Source of the DNA: Planctomycetia bacterium
GTDB lineage: Bacteria > Planctomycetota > Planctomycetia > Pirellulales > UBA1268
Length of the DNA: 57,030 nt
Reading direction: 5' to 3'
Assembly: GCA_021414115.1 (NCBI GenBank)
Contig: JAIOPD010000063.1
Coordinates: forward strand, 1 to 57,030
A program made the translations under genes and the position numbers. This document shows positions 41,291-53,268 of the stretch, in pieces (positions within the stretch are counted from its first letter, which is position 1; every line of letters starts with the position of its first letter). The notes beneath the pieces were generated by a model. The model was not told the DNA's origin, ran no database searches, and saw nothing but the letters and a program-made list of their open reading frames with translations.

Positions 41291-42280
41291 ATGCGGTCCC
41301 TGATCTTGTCCCTTCTCTGCACCCTCGTCTCGATGGCCGTGTGTCATGGCCAAGCGGCCGCGCCCGCGAGGATTCCGGCCGTGTTTGCGGCCTATGCTAC
41401 GCCCCTGGAAGAACCGTGGAACATGGTGATTCACCAGGCACTCCAGGCCGCCGAGAAGAACGGCCGGATCACCTACGCCTGGCAGGACAAACTCTCGTCG
41501 GCCGAGGCCCTTGTCCTGGGCATCCAGTCGGCGCTGGCCCGCAGGCCCGACATCGTCGTTGCCGACGGGGTGGAGGGCGTCGAGGGCATCAAGGCGATCG
41601 CCGCCGCACATCCGGGCATCTCGTTCGTGGTGGGCACCTCCGCGGCCCCCGCCCCGCCAAACGTCTCCGTCTTCGACAGCAATCTCTCCGAGCCCGCGTA
41701 TCTCTGCGGCGTCGTCGCCGGGCGGCTCACGAAGTCGAACATCGTCGGCGTCGTCGCCGGCCGGAGCGACGTCCAGGTGCACCGAGCCATCAACGCCTAC
41801 ATGCAAGGCGTCCGCGAGACCAATCCGGTTGCGAAGGTGAAACTGACCTTTATCGACTCCTGGTACGACCCGCCCAGGGCGAAGCAGGCCGCCATCGATC
41901 AGGTTGCTGCCGGGGCCGACATCATCTGGGCGGAGCGTGAGGGAGCCATCGCTGGAGCCCGTGAAAAGGGCGCGCTCGCCTTCGGCAATCTCGTCGACCA
42001 GAGCGTCGAAGGGCCCGATACGGTGCTGACCGGTCCGGTGTGGAGCATGGCCCCGCTCATCGACCACGTCGCCAAGTTGTCGGCCGCCGGCATGATCCGC
42101 GGCGAGAGCTACCACGATTTCTCGTCGCTTGCTCGCGGCGGCGCGGTGCTCGCTCCCTGGCACGGCTGGAACCAAAAACTGCCGCCCGACGTGCTCGAAC
42201 TCGTTCGCGAGAAGCAGAACGCCATCAAGACCGGGGTGTTGGTGATCAACCCCAGCGCCGAACGTCCTGTCGGAAACTGA
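41291..42280 (+). CDS. BMP/PnrA-like substrate-binding protein
   Basis: A 329-residue exported binding protein. The signal peptide is MRSLILSLLCTLVSMAVCHG, with no clean lipobox. The mature part has the two-lobed BMP fold: AAYATPLEEPWNMVIHQAL, an ISFVVGTSAAPAPPNVSVFD segment and the AYLCGVVAGRLTKSNIVGVV signature, then INAYMQGVRETNP. Family members bind purine nucleosides or related ligands for an ABC importer. No permease or ATPase gene is adjacent, so the transporter is encoded elsewhere or the protein acts as a sensor. GGAGG at 41279-41283 sets the start. It converges on the atp operon across composite element copy 3. Confidence 0.87.
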   Translation: MRSLILSLLCTLVSMAVCHGQAAAPARIPAVFAAYATPLEEPWNMVIHQALQAAEKNGRITYAWQDKLSSAEALVLGIQSALARRPDIVVADGVEGVEGIKAIAAAHPGISFVVGTSAAPAPPNVSVFDSNLSEPAYLCGVVAGRLTKSNIVGVVAGRSDVQVHRAINAYMQGVRETNPVAKVKLTFIDSWYDPPRAKQAAIDQVAAGADIIWAEREGAIAGAREKGALAFGNLVDQSVEGPDTVLTGPVWSMAPLIDHVAKLSAAGMIRGESYHDFSSLARGGAVLAPWHGWNQKLPPDVLELVREKQNAIKTGVLVINPSAERPVGN

Positions 42281-42336
42281 TCCGCGATCGCATCGAGCAC
42301 TGACCTGGCGAATCCGGCGATGAGGCTTCGTCCTCC

Positions 42337-42537
42337 CGTCAGGAAGCCCCAAGCGCCAGCGCGGGGAATACGTCCACCACGTCGGACGGCTCCCCGCCAT
42401 CAACACGGTCGCGGCGCGTTTACCCGTCGCTCGCGCTCCGGGCTTCCCCAGCAACGTACCCATCGACAACCCGCGACGGGCAGCCCCGACCCGCCACTCG
42501 GGCTCCCGTCAGGCGATCCACGGAAGTCGGATGCGCT
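42337..42537 (-). repeat. Composite intergenic element, copy 3 (opposite orientation)
   Basis: Read on the minus strand it begins AGCGCATCCGAC immediately after the atpC TGA stop. It contains one CGGGTCGGGGCTGCCCG unit without the 43 bp tandem expansion, then a TCGATGGG spacer, and ends in the GGAAGCCCGGAGCGCGAG to GCGCTTGGGGCTTCC inverted-repeat module. The order is the same as copies 1 and 2 and it is likewise placed at the 3' end of a gene. It may act as the 3' region of the atp transcript. Confidence 0.83.
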
Positions 42538-42969
42538 TCAGCCGCCGCGGGTGGCGGTTCTCAAGAGGGCACGGGCCGTGTCCTCGGCCCGCAGTTTCGC
42601 CTCAATGGCCTCGTCGCCGCTGGCCCGGGTGCCGGTAATCTTCTCGAGGTCGGCTCGAGCCGAAGAGGCGTCGATTTTCTCGGCGGGGACGGCCCTCTGC
42701 GTGATCACGGTCACGGAGTCGTGGGCCACCTCCACGAATCCGCCCTCCACGAACAGGCGGCGAACCGCATCGGCCGGGCCTCCCTGCTCGCCGACGATCC
42801 GTACCTCACCTGCGCCGAGCCGACCGATGAAGGGCGAGTGACCGCGGCCCACGCCCCGCAGTCCGTCAAAAAGCGGCAGGCCGACCGAGCGGGCGTGCGT
42901 GTCGAGACTCGTCTGCTCGGGCGTGACGATCACGCACCGGATCGCACCGGTCTGCTTCGTTTCGGCCAT
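42538..42969 (-). CDS. atpC: ATP synthase F1 epsilon subunit
   Basis: Rotor subunit that couples gamma to the c-ring and inhibits ATP hydrolysis. The 143-residue protein has the N-terminal beta-sandwich with RCVIVTPEQTSLDTHARSV and GRGHSPFIGRLGAGEV, then VEGGFVEVAHDSVTVITQRA. The C-terminal helical hairpin is present (residues about 95-140). It is the last gene of the minus-strand operon, 42 bp after atpD, in the usual position. Confidence 0.94.
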   Translation of the reverse strand: MAETKQTGAIRCVIVTPEQTSLDTHARSVGLPLFDGLRGVGRGHSPFIGRLGAGEVRIVGEQGGPADAVRRLFVEGGFVEVAHDSVTVITQRAVPAEKIDASSARADLEKITGTRASGDEAIEAKLRAEDTARALLRTATRGG

Positions 42970-43011
42970 GGTCGTGGGGTTCCGTCAGCGGGGTGGGTGA
43001 AGGGGCGGCGG

Positions 43012-45409
<2,398 letters not shown>

Positions 45410-45464
45410 CGTGTGAGACCTTCAGCGTGCGGCGGTTGCCGACGTTCCTCGTGCCTTGCGGCTC

Positions 45465-46999
<1,535 letters not shown>

Positions 47000-47012
<13 letters not shown>

Positions 47013-47641
47013 GAGAATTCCCCGGTTTGGATGGCGCGGATGTTTCGCTGGTGGAGACGGCCGCCGAGCCGTGTGAGGCTCGTGGCGACCGACTGGTCGT
47101 AGATGGTGTCGCCGATGCGGACGATGAGACCGCCGATAATGCCCGCATCGACGACGAAAGCCGGCGTGAGCGAGAGCTTCATCGTCTTCTCGACATCCGA
47201 GACGATCCGCGACTGCTCCGCCACGTCGAGGGGCACGGCCGTCGTGAACGTGGCCTGTCTGCGGCCATCGAGTTCATCGGCGAGCCGTTCCGCCGCCGCC
47301 ACGACGGCGGCGAGAATGCCGAGCCGACCGTGGCGGGCGAGCACGTGGAGCGAATGCACGGTCGTGGGTCGCAGCCGGCCCTTCGCGATGCGGTCGATCA
47401 GCCCCGCCTTCTCCTCGGGCGGCACCTTGGGCGACGCAAACACCGCCACCGCCTCCGGCACCTGGGGGAGTACCTCGCGGGCGAGCGTGCCGAGCTCATC
47501 GAGCACCTCGCGACGGCAGCCAGCCGCATCGGCGGCCTCGATGATCGCCTGAGCGTAGACCTTGGCGACCCGATCGACGCCGATGTCGACGTGTCCTGCG
47601 CCTGCCTTCGTGCCGGGGGTCGTGTTCATGGATTGAGCCAC
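47000..47641 (-). CDS. atpH: ATP synthase delta subunit (OSCP)
   Basis: Stator subunit linking the b dimer to the top of F1. The 213-residue protein has an N-terminal helical domain ([18 protein letters not shown]) and ends with the conserved [20 protein letters not shown] block. A GTG start at 47641 has AGGAA five nt upstream; an ATG four codons later (47629) is the alternative. The N-terminus is somewhat longer than average. Overlaps atpA by 13 bp. Confidence 0.94.
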
Positions 47642-47655
47642 GTTGGTTCCTGCGA

Positions 47656-48372
47656 TCAGTTGACGCTCGGTCGACTCGACATGCTTGCGACCGACTCACG
47701 AACGAGCCGCGCCTGGTCATCCTGGCCGAGCTTCTCGCGAAGGAACTTTCCGGCGACCTCGACCGCGAGGTGACCAGCCTTTTCGGCGATCTGGGAGAGC
47801 GCGTCGTCCTTGGCGAGTTGAATCTCGTGCTTGGCCCGAGCCCGCTCCTCTTCGGCTGCTTTTCGAGCCTCGGCCACGATCGACTGTCGCGTGGCGTCGG
47901 CATCGCGCCGGGCCTCCTCCAGCATCCCGCGAACCTCGTCGGAGGCCTCGGCGAGCCGCCGCTCATATGACGCGAGGAGATGACGGGCCTCGGCATTGGC
48001 GGCCTTGGTGTCGGCGATCTGCTGGGCGATCCCCTGCTCGCGCTTTTCCAGCCCCCCCATGATCGGCTTCCAGGCGAACTTGGTCAGCAGGGCGAGCAGT
48101 GCCAGAAACACCGCGAACGACCAGACCGCGAGATCGGTCTGAAACCAGGCTGGACTCTCGAAGTCTTTTTGGCTGACGCCGGCGGGAGGATTGTGGCCGA
48201 TCTCGGGGGCATGACCGGCATGCCCGCCATGGTCATCGCTCGCATGAGCGGCGGGGCTGGCCGCCGCGATGCTGGCCAACGGGCCGATGGCACCGCAGCC
48301 GATCAGGCAAGCCGCGGCCAAGACCCAGCTGCGGAGTTGGCGGCCGCGGGGGGAGAAGATGCTGATGATCAC
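47656..48372 (-). CDS. atpF: ATP synthase F0 b subunit with N-terminal leader
   Basis: Peripheral stalk subunit. The proposed GTG start (GGAG 8 nt upstream) gives 238 residues; a longer frame to 48477 is open but runs over the intergenic hairpin. The protein has an unusual N-terminal part: a signal-like hydrophobic segment (SWVLAAACLIGCGAIGPLAS, about residues 15-34), then a His-rich stretch DDHGGHAGHAPEIGHNPP. The normal b membrane helix DLAVWSFAVFLALLALLTKF (about residues 79-98) follows, then a long charged helix. A typical b subunit is about 160 residues, so about 70 are extra. If the leader is cleaved, the His-rich piece would face outside the cytoplasm. Confidence 0.9.
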   Translation of the reverse strand: MIISIFSPRGRQLRSWVLAAACLIGCGAIGPLASIAAASPAAHASDDHGGHAGHAPEIGHNPPAGVSQKDFESPAWFQTDLAVWSFAVFLALLALLTKFAWKPIMGGLEKREQGIAQQIADTKAANAEARHLLASYERRLAEASDEVRGMLEEARRDADATRQSIVAEARKAAEEERARAKHEIQLAKDDALSQIAEKAGHLAVEVAGKFLREKLGQDDQARLVRESVASMSSRPSVN

Positions 48373-48444
48373 AAGTGGGCTCCGCTCATGGAAAGAGTTC
48401 GGAACGGACGGTCTGATGTTTGGCACGGGCCATGCCAAGGCCCG

Positions 48445-48503
48445 AAAAACCGACTGGCGGAGACGGGGCGGGAACATGGTTCCCTGCCCCGTCTCGCGGT
48501 CGG
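48445..48503 (-). terminator. Intrinsic terminator-like hairpin between atpE and atpF
   Basis: On the minus strand GAGACGGGGCAGGGAA and TTCCCGCCCCGTCTC pair over 15 bp with one bulged A and the loop CCATG (48460-48495). Flanking CCGAC and GTCGG extend the stem to 48450-48503. The stem is followed at once by five T residues (48445-48449). This is the layout of a Rho-independent terminator inside the operon, in the 177 nt spacer after the c-subunit gene. Partial read-through would lower expression of the genes downstream of atpE. Confidence 0.72.
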
Positions 48504-48549
48504 TTGTCCGGCGGCGTGCCCGTGCGAGGCAGGCGGTCCGCGGGAGGTG

Positions 48550-48870
48550 TCAGGCCTTCTGCGAGCAGATGAACAGCGCGTAGAACGTGAAGCCTTCGAT
48601 GAGGGCCGCGGCGATGATCATCGCCGTCTGGATGCTGCCCGACACTTCCGGCTGCCGCGACATGCCTTCGTAGGCGGCCGAGGCGAGCTTGCTGATGCCA
48701 TAGGCCGCCCCGATGACCACGAGTCCGACGCTAAACGAGGAGGTGAGGTCGATGAGCGAGCGGCCGGCCGCGGCTGCTTCCTGAGCGCTGGCCATGTCGG
48801 CACAGAGGAGAGTTACCGCGACGGCGAGGAAGGCGGCGAGCGTGCGGGTCGAGAACATGGATCGGATCAT
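48550..48870 (-). CDS. atpE: ATP synthase F0 c subunit with N-terminal leader
   Basis: Proteolipid of the rotor ring. About 106 residues from the ATG at 48870 (GTG at 48873 is equally possible; AAGGAG lies 12 or 9 nt upstream). Residues 1-31 resemble a signal peptide (TLAAFLAVAVTLLCADMASA followed by QEAAAAG). The mature c subunit follows: helix 1 with SVGLVVIGAAYGISKLASAA, the polar loop YEGMSRQPE and helix 2 with ALIEGFTFYALFI. The ion-binding Glu is in LIEGF; lack of Ser after Glu and of the sodium-type Gln in helix 1 points to protons. Gaps on both sides (221 and 177 nt) are much longer than elsewhere in the operon. Confidence 0.93.
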   Translation of the reverse strand: MIRSMFSTRTLAAFLAVAVTLLCADMASAQEAAAAGRSLIDLTSSFSVGLVVIGAAYGISKLASAAYEGMSRQPEVSGSIQTAMIIAAALIEGFTFYALFICSQKA

Positions 48871-48901
48871 CACGGGATCAAGCTCCTTGCAAAACGAGGG
48901 A

Positions 48902-48917
48902 CCGGGCGGATGCCCGG
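48902..48917 (-). promoter_or_regulatory. Perfect stem-loop upstream of atpE
   Basis: CCGGGC and GCCCGG pair perfectly around a four-base loop, about 30 nt before the atpE start and just upstream of its AAGGAG ribosome site. It could stabilise a processed atpE message or affect ribosome access. Small size limits certainty. The rest of the 221 nt spacer between atpB and atpE shows a weak four-base-pair stem before a T6 run (near 48940-48960) but no clear promoter. Confidence 0.35.
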
Positions 48918-49091
48918 AAAGGATTAAAGTTGGCAACAAAAAACGGACAGGTCATCTGTGCGGATCGGGGAAGGTGTTTCGTCAAGGCTGCCCCGGAGAC
49001 CAAGTTCTAGGGATTTCCTGGCAACTTTGAAGGGCGGTTTCTCCGAGTCGCTGTTTTCGAGGCGTGGCCGGCACTCGCCAGCCGGGTGGTG

Positions 49092-50186
49092 TCAGTGCTG
49101 GTGGACCGCCGCGCCGATGAACAGGGCGGATAGGAACGTGAAGATGTAGGCCTGCAGAAACGCCACGAAGAGTTCGAGGATGCTGAATAGCGTGCAGCTC
49201 ACCACGCTGATCCCCGTGACCGTGGCCCACATTCCCATCGAATACGTCGCAGCGGCAGAGATCAATCCCATGATGCCGAGCAGTACGAGGTGGCCGGCCA
49301 CCATGTTGGCCAGGAGCCGCACGGCCAGAATGAGGTGCTTGATGCAGAGGCCGAGCATCTCGATCGCGAAAATCATCGGCTTGAGCAGGATGGCCAGCGG
49401 CAACGGCAGGTCCATCGACGGCACCTGGTTGGCGAAAAATCCCAGGAAACCGAACTTCAGCATCCCGGCCACAACAACGGTCAGCATGGTGACGCCCGCC
49501 AGGGCCAAGGTCACGGAGAATGACGCGGTGGGCGAGCCTGCCCAGGGCACCATTCCGAGGAGATTGCAGCCGAGAACAAAGAAGAAGAGCGTGAGCAGCA
49601 GCGGCACGAACCGGTCGCCCTCGTGCGCGACGGCGTGTGCAGCGGCATGATGGGCCGTCACCGACGGGCCGCCGGCACCGGCGAGCGCCGGAACTCCGTG
49701 ACCGTCGTGGCTCGCCGGGGCCTGATGATCGTGGCCGTGGTCGCCATGATCGCCATGGTCGTCGTGCCCGTGGTCATGGCTGTCGATGGCCGGGCGGGCG
49801 ATCTGGTCTCGCACGAACAGGATCATCGCTTCGAAGAGATTGGCGAACGCGCCGTGCGGCGCCGCTCCGGACCGCAGCCGTTTGGCCAGCCGCGTGAACA
49901 GCAGCAAGAGAATGGCCGCGAGCACGACTTCCAGGATCATGTACTTCGAGATCGCGAAGCCCGATTTCTTCTCGTACAGGCTGTCGAGGGTGCCGAAGGG
50001 CTGCGGGATCAGGATCTTGCCGTCCATCGCATGGTTGAACTCGGCCACGTCGGTGACGTCGGGCCGGCCGTCTCGGAGAAACTGCGGGACATCCTCGAGA
50101 GTCTTCCAGTCCTGCCGCCAGAACGCCTTGGGCACCTCGAAGAAGTAGGCGTCCTTGAGGTGATAGATCGGATTGTGATCGGACAT
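49092..50186 (-). CDS. atpB: ATP synthase F0 a subunit with His-rich insertion
   Basis: Stator channel subunit. The 364-residue protein has the usual helices, including the essential arginine in AVRLLANMVAGHLVLLGIMG and the C-terminal LELFVAFLQAYIFTFLSALF. An amphipathic ANLFEAMILFVRDQIARP precedes an unusual insertion: about 50 residues rich in His and Asp (HDHGHDDHGDHGDHGHDH and more; ten histidines in one 30-residue stretch), encoded at about 49625-49790. After that the standard DRFVPLLLTLFFFVLGCNLL helix begins. Most a subunits are 230-290 residues, so the insertion and an N-terminal extension explain the excess. Confidence 0.95.
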   Translation of the reverse strand: MSDHNPIYHLKDAYFFEVPKAFWRQDWKTLEDVPQFLRDGRPDVTDVAEFNHAMDGKILIPQPFGTLDSLYEKKSGFAISKYMILEVVLAAILLLLFTRLAKRLRSGAAPHGAFANLFEAMILFVRDQIARPAIDSHDHGHDDHGDHGDHGHDHQAPASHDGHGVPALAGAGGPSVTAHHAAAHAVAHEGDRFVPLLLTLFFFVLGCNLLGMVPWAGSPTASFSVTLALAGVTMLTVVVAGMLKFGFLGFFANQVPSMDLPLPLAILLKPMIFAIEMLGLCIKHLILAVRLLANMVAGHLVLLGIMGLISAAATYSMGMWATVTGISVVSCTLFSILELFVAFLQAYIFTFLSALFIGAAVHQH

Positions 50187-50301
50187 CGCGAACTGACTTC
50201 CTGCCTGACGGACTGGCGTTATCGACCGTGAACGGACTCGGGGCAGAGAGTGTGCGGCATCGGCCCCTGCGGCGTCAAATCAGAGTGGATTTGAAGGGCC
50301 G

Positions 50302-50703
50302 TCAGCCCGTTTGGCTCCGGTTCATGATCGTTCGGATCACCTCGGCCGCAAGCGCCGTGAGATAGAAAATCACGAGGAGTTCCCCGGCCCCGGCGGCCCG
50401 CAGATCGGCCCCTGCGACCTGCAGCCACGCCAACGCGACCAGGGCCGGAAAAATACGCAGGGCGACCGCGGCGAGGCTGGCCGTGACCCGGGCCGAGGGG
50501 GTGGTTGCCGGCCAGATTCCGACGAACCACGCGCCGATTGCCCCTGCGAGAGAGACCGTCGCCGCGAACTCGATGGCACGAATGCGATCGGGCGTGGTCC
50601 ACCCGCAGCCGACGGCAATCCCGGAGGCGACGGCGAGAAGGGCCGCCGTGACGAGAAGGCCCCGCGCCGGATATCTGCCACGAACTTGACTGTTTGCCGT
50701 CAC
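50302..50703 (-). CDS. AtpI-like small membrane protein of the ATP synthase operon
   Basis: A 133-residue protein with four hydrophobic segments (GLLVTAALLAVASGIAVGCG; AIEFAATVSLAGAIGAWFVG; ALRIFPALVALAWLQVAGA; ELLVIFYLTALAAEVIRTIM). It is the second gene of the operon, before atpB, where AtpI (UncI) normally sits; AtpI helps assemble the c-ring and may carry Mg or Ca ions. Sequence similarity is weak, so the call rests on position and topology. The start is GTG at 50703 overlapping the preceding stop by GTGA. A 115 nt spacer separates it from atpB. Confidence 0.7.
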   Translation of the reverse strand: MTANSQVRGRYPARGLLVTAALLAVASGIAVGCGWTTPDRIRAIEFAATVSLAGAIGAWFVGIWPATTPSARVTASLAAVALRIFPALVALAWLQVAGADLRAAGAGELLVIFYLTALAAEVIRTIMNRSQTG

Positions 50704-50924
50704 GGGGCCGACCGATTCTTCGGGGCCTGGAGTCGGACCAACGCGAGGATCGCGAGCCCGAGGCCTGCCGTGAACCCCAGCGGTCCAAGAAACGACGTTC
50801 CGAGGCGGGCGTCGAGCCAGCCACCCCCGACGCCAGGCAAAAACATCATGAGTCCGATCGCCATGATGCGGGAAACCCACGCCATGGCCTCGCCGATCGG
50901 GGAATTGCGGGAATCCTGGTGCAT
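50700..50924 (-). CDS. AtpZ/AtpI-type two-helix protein, first gene of the ATP synthase operon
   Basis: A 74-residue protein with two membrane helices: IMAIGLMMFLPGVGGGWLDA and LGPLGFTAGLGLAILALVRL. The MMFLPGVGGGWLDARLGT block matches the small AtpZ-like proteins that precede F-type operons. An upstream in-frame ATG at 51026 would add an Arg-rich stretch overlapping the divergent corA region, so 50924 (MHQDSRN) is preferred. The stop overlaps the next gene by GTGA. The operon promoter should be within 50925-51058, shared with the divergent corA gene; no clear consensus was found. Confidence 0.72.
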   Translation of the reverse strand: MHQDSRNSPIGEAMAWVSRIMAIGLMMFLPGVGGGWLDARLGTSFLGPLGFTAGLGLAILALVRLQAPKNRSAP

Positions 50925-51058
50925 GGTGCGAGAATACCGCGGCCTGCGGGGACGTGCGCGGCGTTCGGCAGCGATCCCGACCGCGAGTCGACCCGCAGGC
51001 GTCCGGAACGGTATCGTTTTGGCCATTCATCCCTCGGGCCAAATCAGGAGTGTCTCGC

Positions 51059-52153
51059 GTGGCATCCCGCAGACAGCGCCGCCGCCGCCGGTTTCGGCAT
51101 CCCGATCTGGAGGCCGCGATCACGGCGGCCGATCCATCGACACGCGGTTCGACCGTACTGCGGATGATCGCCTGCGACGGCACCACGACCCACGAGGCCA
51201 CGGTGCTGCGGGCCGAAGAGTTGACCATTGCCCGCGAGAAGTGGCCGGTGATCTGGCTCGACGTTGATGGGATCGACGACCTCGCGACCATTCGCATGAT
51301 CGGCGAGGTGTTCGAAATCGGCGACCTCGCCCTCGAGGACGCGATCACGCCCGACGAGCGGCCGAAGATCGAGGTGTTCGGCCATCAGGTGCTGATCGCC
51401 GTGCGCATGGCGCGGTTCGAGGGCGACGCGATCGTGACCGATCCGATGGCGATCTTTCTCGGCGACCGCTATGTGATCACATTTCACGACCGAACCGTCC
51501 CCGACGGATTTCAGGGGGTTCGCGACCGGATCCGCCACGGGCGGACGCGGCTGGGCGATCTCGGTGCCGACCACCTCTGCGCCCTTCTGCTCGACGCCGT
51601 CATCGACGGCTACTTTCCGGTGCTCGAACGATTCGGCGACCGGCTGGAGACGATCGAGGAGGAGGCGCTCGACAGCCCCTCCCGCGAACTGCTCGGCCGC
51701 ATCCACGACGTGCGCAATGACCTGATGACGCTTCGTCGCGCCCTCTGGCCGACCCGCGACGTGCTCCACGCGCTCGGCCGCGAGCCGACCTCGTTCGTGG
51801 GCGAGCATGCGCGGCAGCACTTCCGCGACTCCTACGACCACACCATGGAACTGCTCGACCTCACCGAGGGCTACCGCGAGATCGGTAGCGACCTTCGCGA
51901 CATCTACCTGGCGAGCATCAACAACCGCATGAACGACGTCATGAAGGTGCTGACGGTGATCGCCACGGTCTTCATGCCGCTGACCTTCATCACGGGCTAC
52001 TACGGCATGAACTTCAACACCGCCTCGCCGTGGAACATGCCGCTCCTCAATTACCGCTACGGGGGCCCCGTGGCGATCGCCGTCATGACGGCGACCACGA
52101 TCGGCATGCTGGTGTTTTTCTGGCGTCGCGGCTGGCTCAAACGCTGGCACTGA
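51059..52153 (+). CDS. corA: CorA-family magnesium/cobalt transporter
   Basis: A 364-residue pentameric divalent-cation channel. The large cytoplasmic domain ends in the long stalk helix, then TM1 (VLTVIATVFMPLTFITGYYG), the selectivity motif YGMNF, and TM2 (GPVAIAVMTATTIGMLVFFW) with a basic C-terminus WRRGWLKRWH. This order is diagnostic. The start is GTG at 51059 with CAGGAG (51045-51050) 8 nt upstream; the longer frame would run through the divergent promoter region. It ends 3 bp from the convergent regulator-cyclase gene. Confidence 0.95.
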   Translation: MASRRQRRRRRFRHPDLEAAITAADPSTRGSTVLRMIACDGTTTHEATVLRAEELTIAREKWPVIWLDVDGIDDLATIRMIGEVFEIGDLALEDAITPDERPKIEVFGHQVLIAVRMARFEGDAIVTDPMAIFLGDRYVITFHDRTVPDGFQGVRDRIRHGRTRLGDLGADHLCALLLDAVIDGYFPVLERFGDRLETIEEEALDSPSRELLGRIHDVRNDLMTLRRALWPTRDVLHALGREPTSFVGEHARQHFRDSYDHTMELLDLTEGYREIGSDLRDIYLASINNRMNDVMKVLTVIATVFMPLTFITGYYGMNFNTASPWNMPLLNYRYGGPVAIAVMTATTIGMLVFFWRRGWLKRWH

Positions 52154-52156
52154 ACC

Positions 52157-53236
52157 TCAACTGCGGCCCAGCAGAAAGCTCGTGTGGAGCGTGCCGCGGC
52201 CCTTGACGGCGATCTCGCCGCGATCGGCGAACCGGAAGGCATCGCCGAGCAGGGCTCGCGTCGTCGGTGAGACGTGGATTCGCGAGGGCTCGCCGTGCGA
52301 TTCCATCCGGCTCGCGAGGTTCACGGTGTCGCCCCAGAGATCGTAGGTGAACTTCTGCCGGCCGATGACGCCGGCGGCCACCGGGCCCGAGTGCATGCCG
52401 ATTCGTAGTTCCAGCGAGAGCCCGCGGTTGCGGATCACACCGCGAAAGGCCTCCTGCATGCCGATCGCCATCACCGCCATCGCCTCGGCGTGGTCGGGCC
52501 GCGGCACCGGCAGCCCCGCGACGGCCATGTAGGCGTCGCCGATCGTCTTGATCTTTTCGACGCCATGGGCGTTGGCGAGGTGGTCGAACGTCGAGAAGAT
52601 CTCGTCCAGCAGCCCCACGACATCCTGCGGATCGACCTTCTCGGAAAACTCCGTGAATCCACAGAGGTCGGCGAACAGCACCGTCACGGCCGCGAAGCTC
52701 TCGGCGATGGTCGCCTCGCCGTCCTTGAGCCGCTCCGCGATCTTGGCGGGGAGGATGCTGAGGAGGAGCCGTTCCGACTTCTCCCGCTCCCGCTTCAGAT
52801 CGGCGAGCGACTGTTCGAGGGCCGCGAAGGCGGCGTTGCGCTCGAGCAGCCGGCGGAAGCCGTCGGAATGCACGCGGATCCGGGCGATCAGTTCCACCTG
52901 ATCGGGGAGTTTGACGAGATAGTCGCTGGCGCCGGCGTCGAGAAGCTGCGCCTTGATCACGGACTCCTCGCGGGCCGAGAGCACGATCACGGGCACGTCG
53001 GCCAGCGTGGCATCCGCGCGAAACCGCCGCACCATGTCGAGCCCATCGACGCCCGGCATCACGAGATCCTGGAGGATCACCGTGGGCCGAAAGGCGGTCG
53101 CCACCGCGATGACGGCGTCGGCGTCGCGGCAAAATTCGAACGCGATCTCAGGCGCATCGGCAAGCAGCCGCCTGACCGCCTCGCCGATCATGGCCTGGTC
53201 GTCGACGAGCAGCACGCGGTGAAGATGGTCTGTCAT
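52157..53236 (-). CDS. Response regulator fused to a class III adenylate cyclase
   Basis: A 359-residue protein. The receiver domain (residues 5-125) has the acidic pair DD at 12-13, phosphoacceptor Asp 57 in LQDLVMPGVDG, and Lys in YLVKLPD. A helical linker (LADLKREREKSERLLLSILP) resembles signalling helices. The class III cyclase domain (about 165-350) has metal aspartates in VLFADLCGFTEFSE and GDAYMAVAGLP, the adenine-selecting Lys in EKIKTIGDAYM, and transition-state residues in DLWGDTVNLASRME. All catalytic residues are intact, so cAMP production under phosphorylation control is likely. The gene starts 32 nt after the stop of the PGRS-like gene on the same strand, so it could be co-transcribed with it. 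Confidence 0.92.
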   Translation of the reverse strand: MTDHLHRVLLVDDQAMIGEAVRRLLADAPEIAFEFCRDADAVIAVATAFRPTVILQDLVMPGVDGLDMVRRFRADATLADVPVIVLSAREESVIKAQLLDAGASDYLVKLPDQVELIARIRVHSDGFRRLLERNAAFAALEQSLADLKREREKSERLLLSILPAKIAERLKDGEATIAESFAAVTVLFADLCGFTEFSEKVDPQDVVGLLDEIFSTFDHLANAHGVEKIKTIGDAYMAVAGLPVPRPDHAEAMAVMAIGMQEAFRGVIRNRGLSLELRIGMHSGPVAAGVIGRQKFTYDLWGDTVNLASRMESHGEPSRIHVSPTTRALLGDAFRFADRGEIAVKGRGTLHTSFLLGRS

Positions 53237-53268
53237 GAGCCCTGCGTGGTCGCCGGCAACCACGTCGG

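Noticed and set aside
48940-48965. Terminator after atpB (short stem before a T6 run on the minus strand)
   Set aside because: The stem is only four base pairs, too weak to support a terminator call.
48923-49030. AAAGTTG and CAACTTT inverted repeat flanking the atpE upstream spacer
   Set aside because: Only seven bases with about 90 nt between them; not distinguishable from chance.
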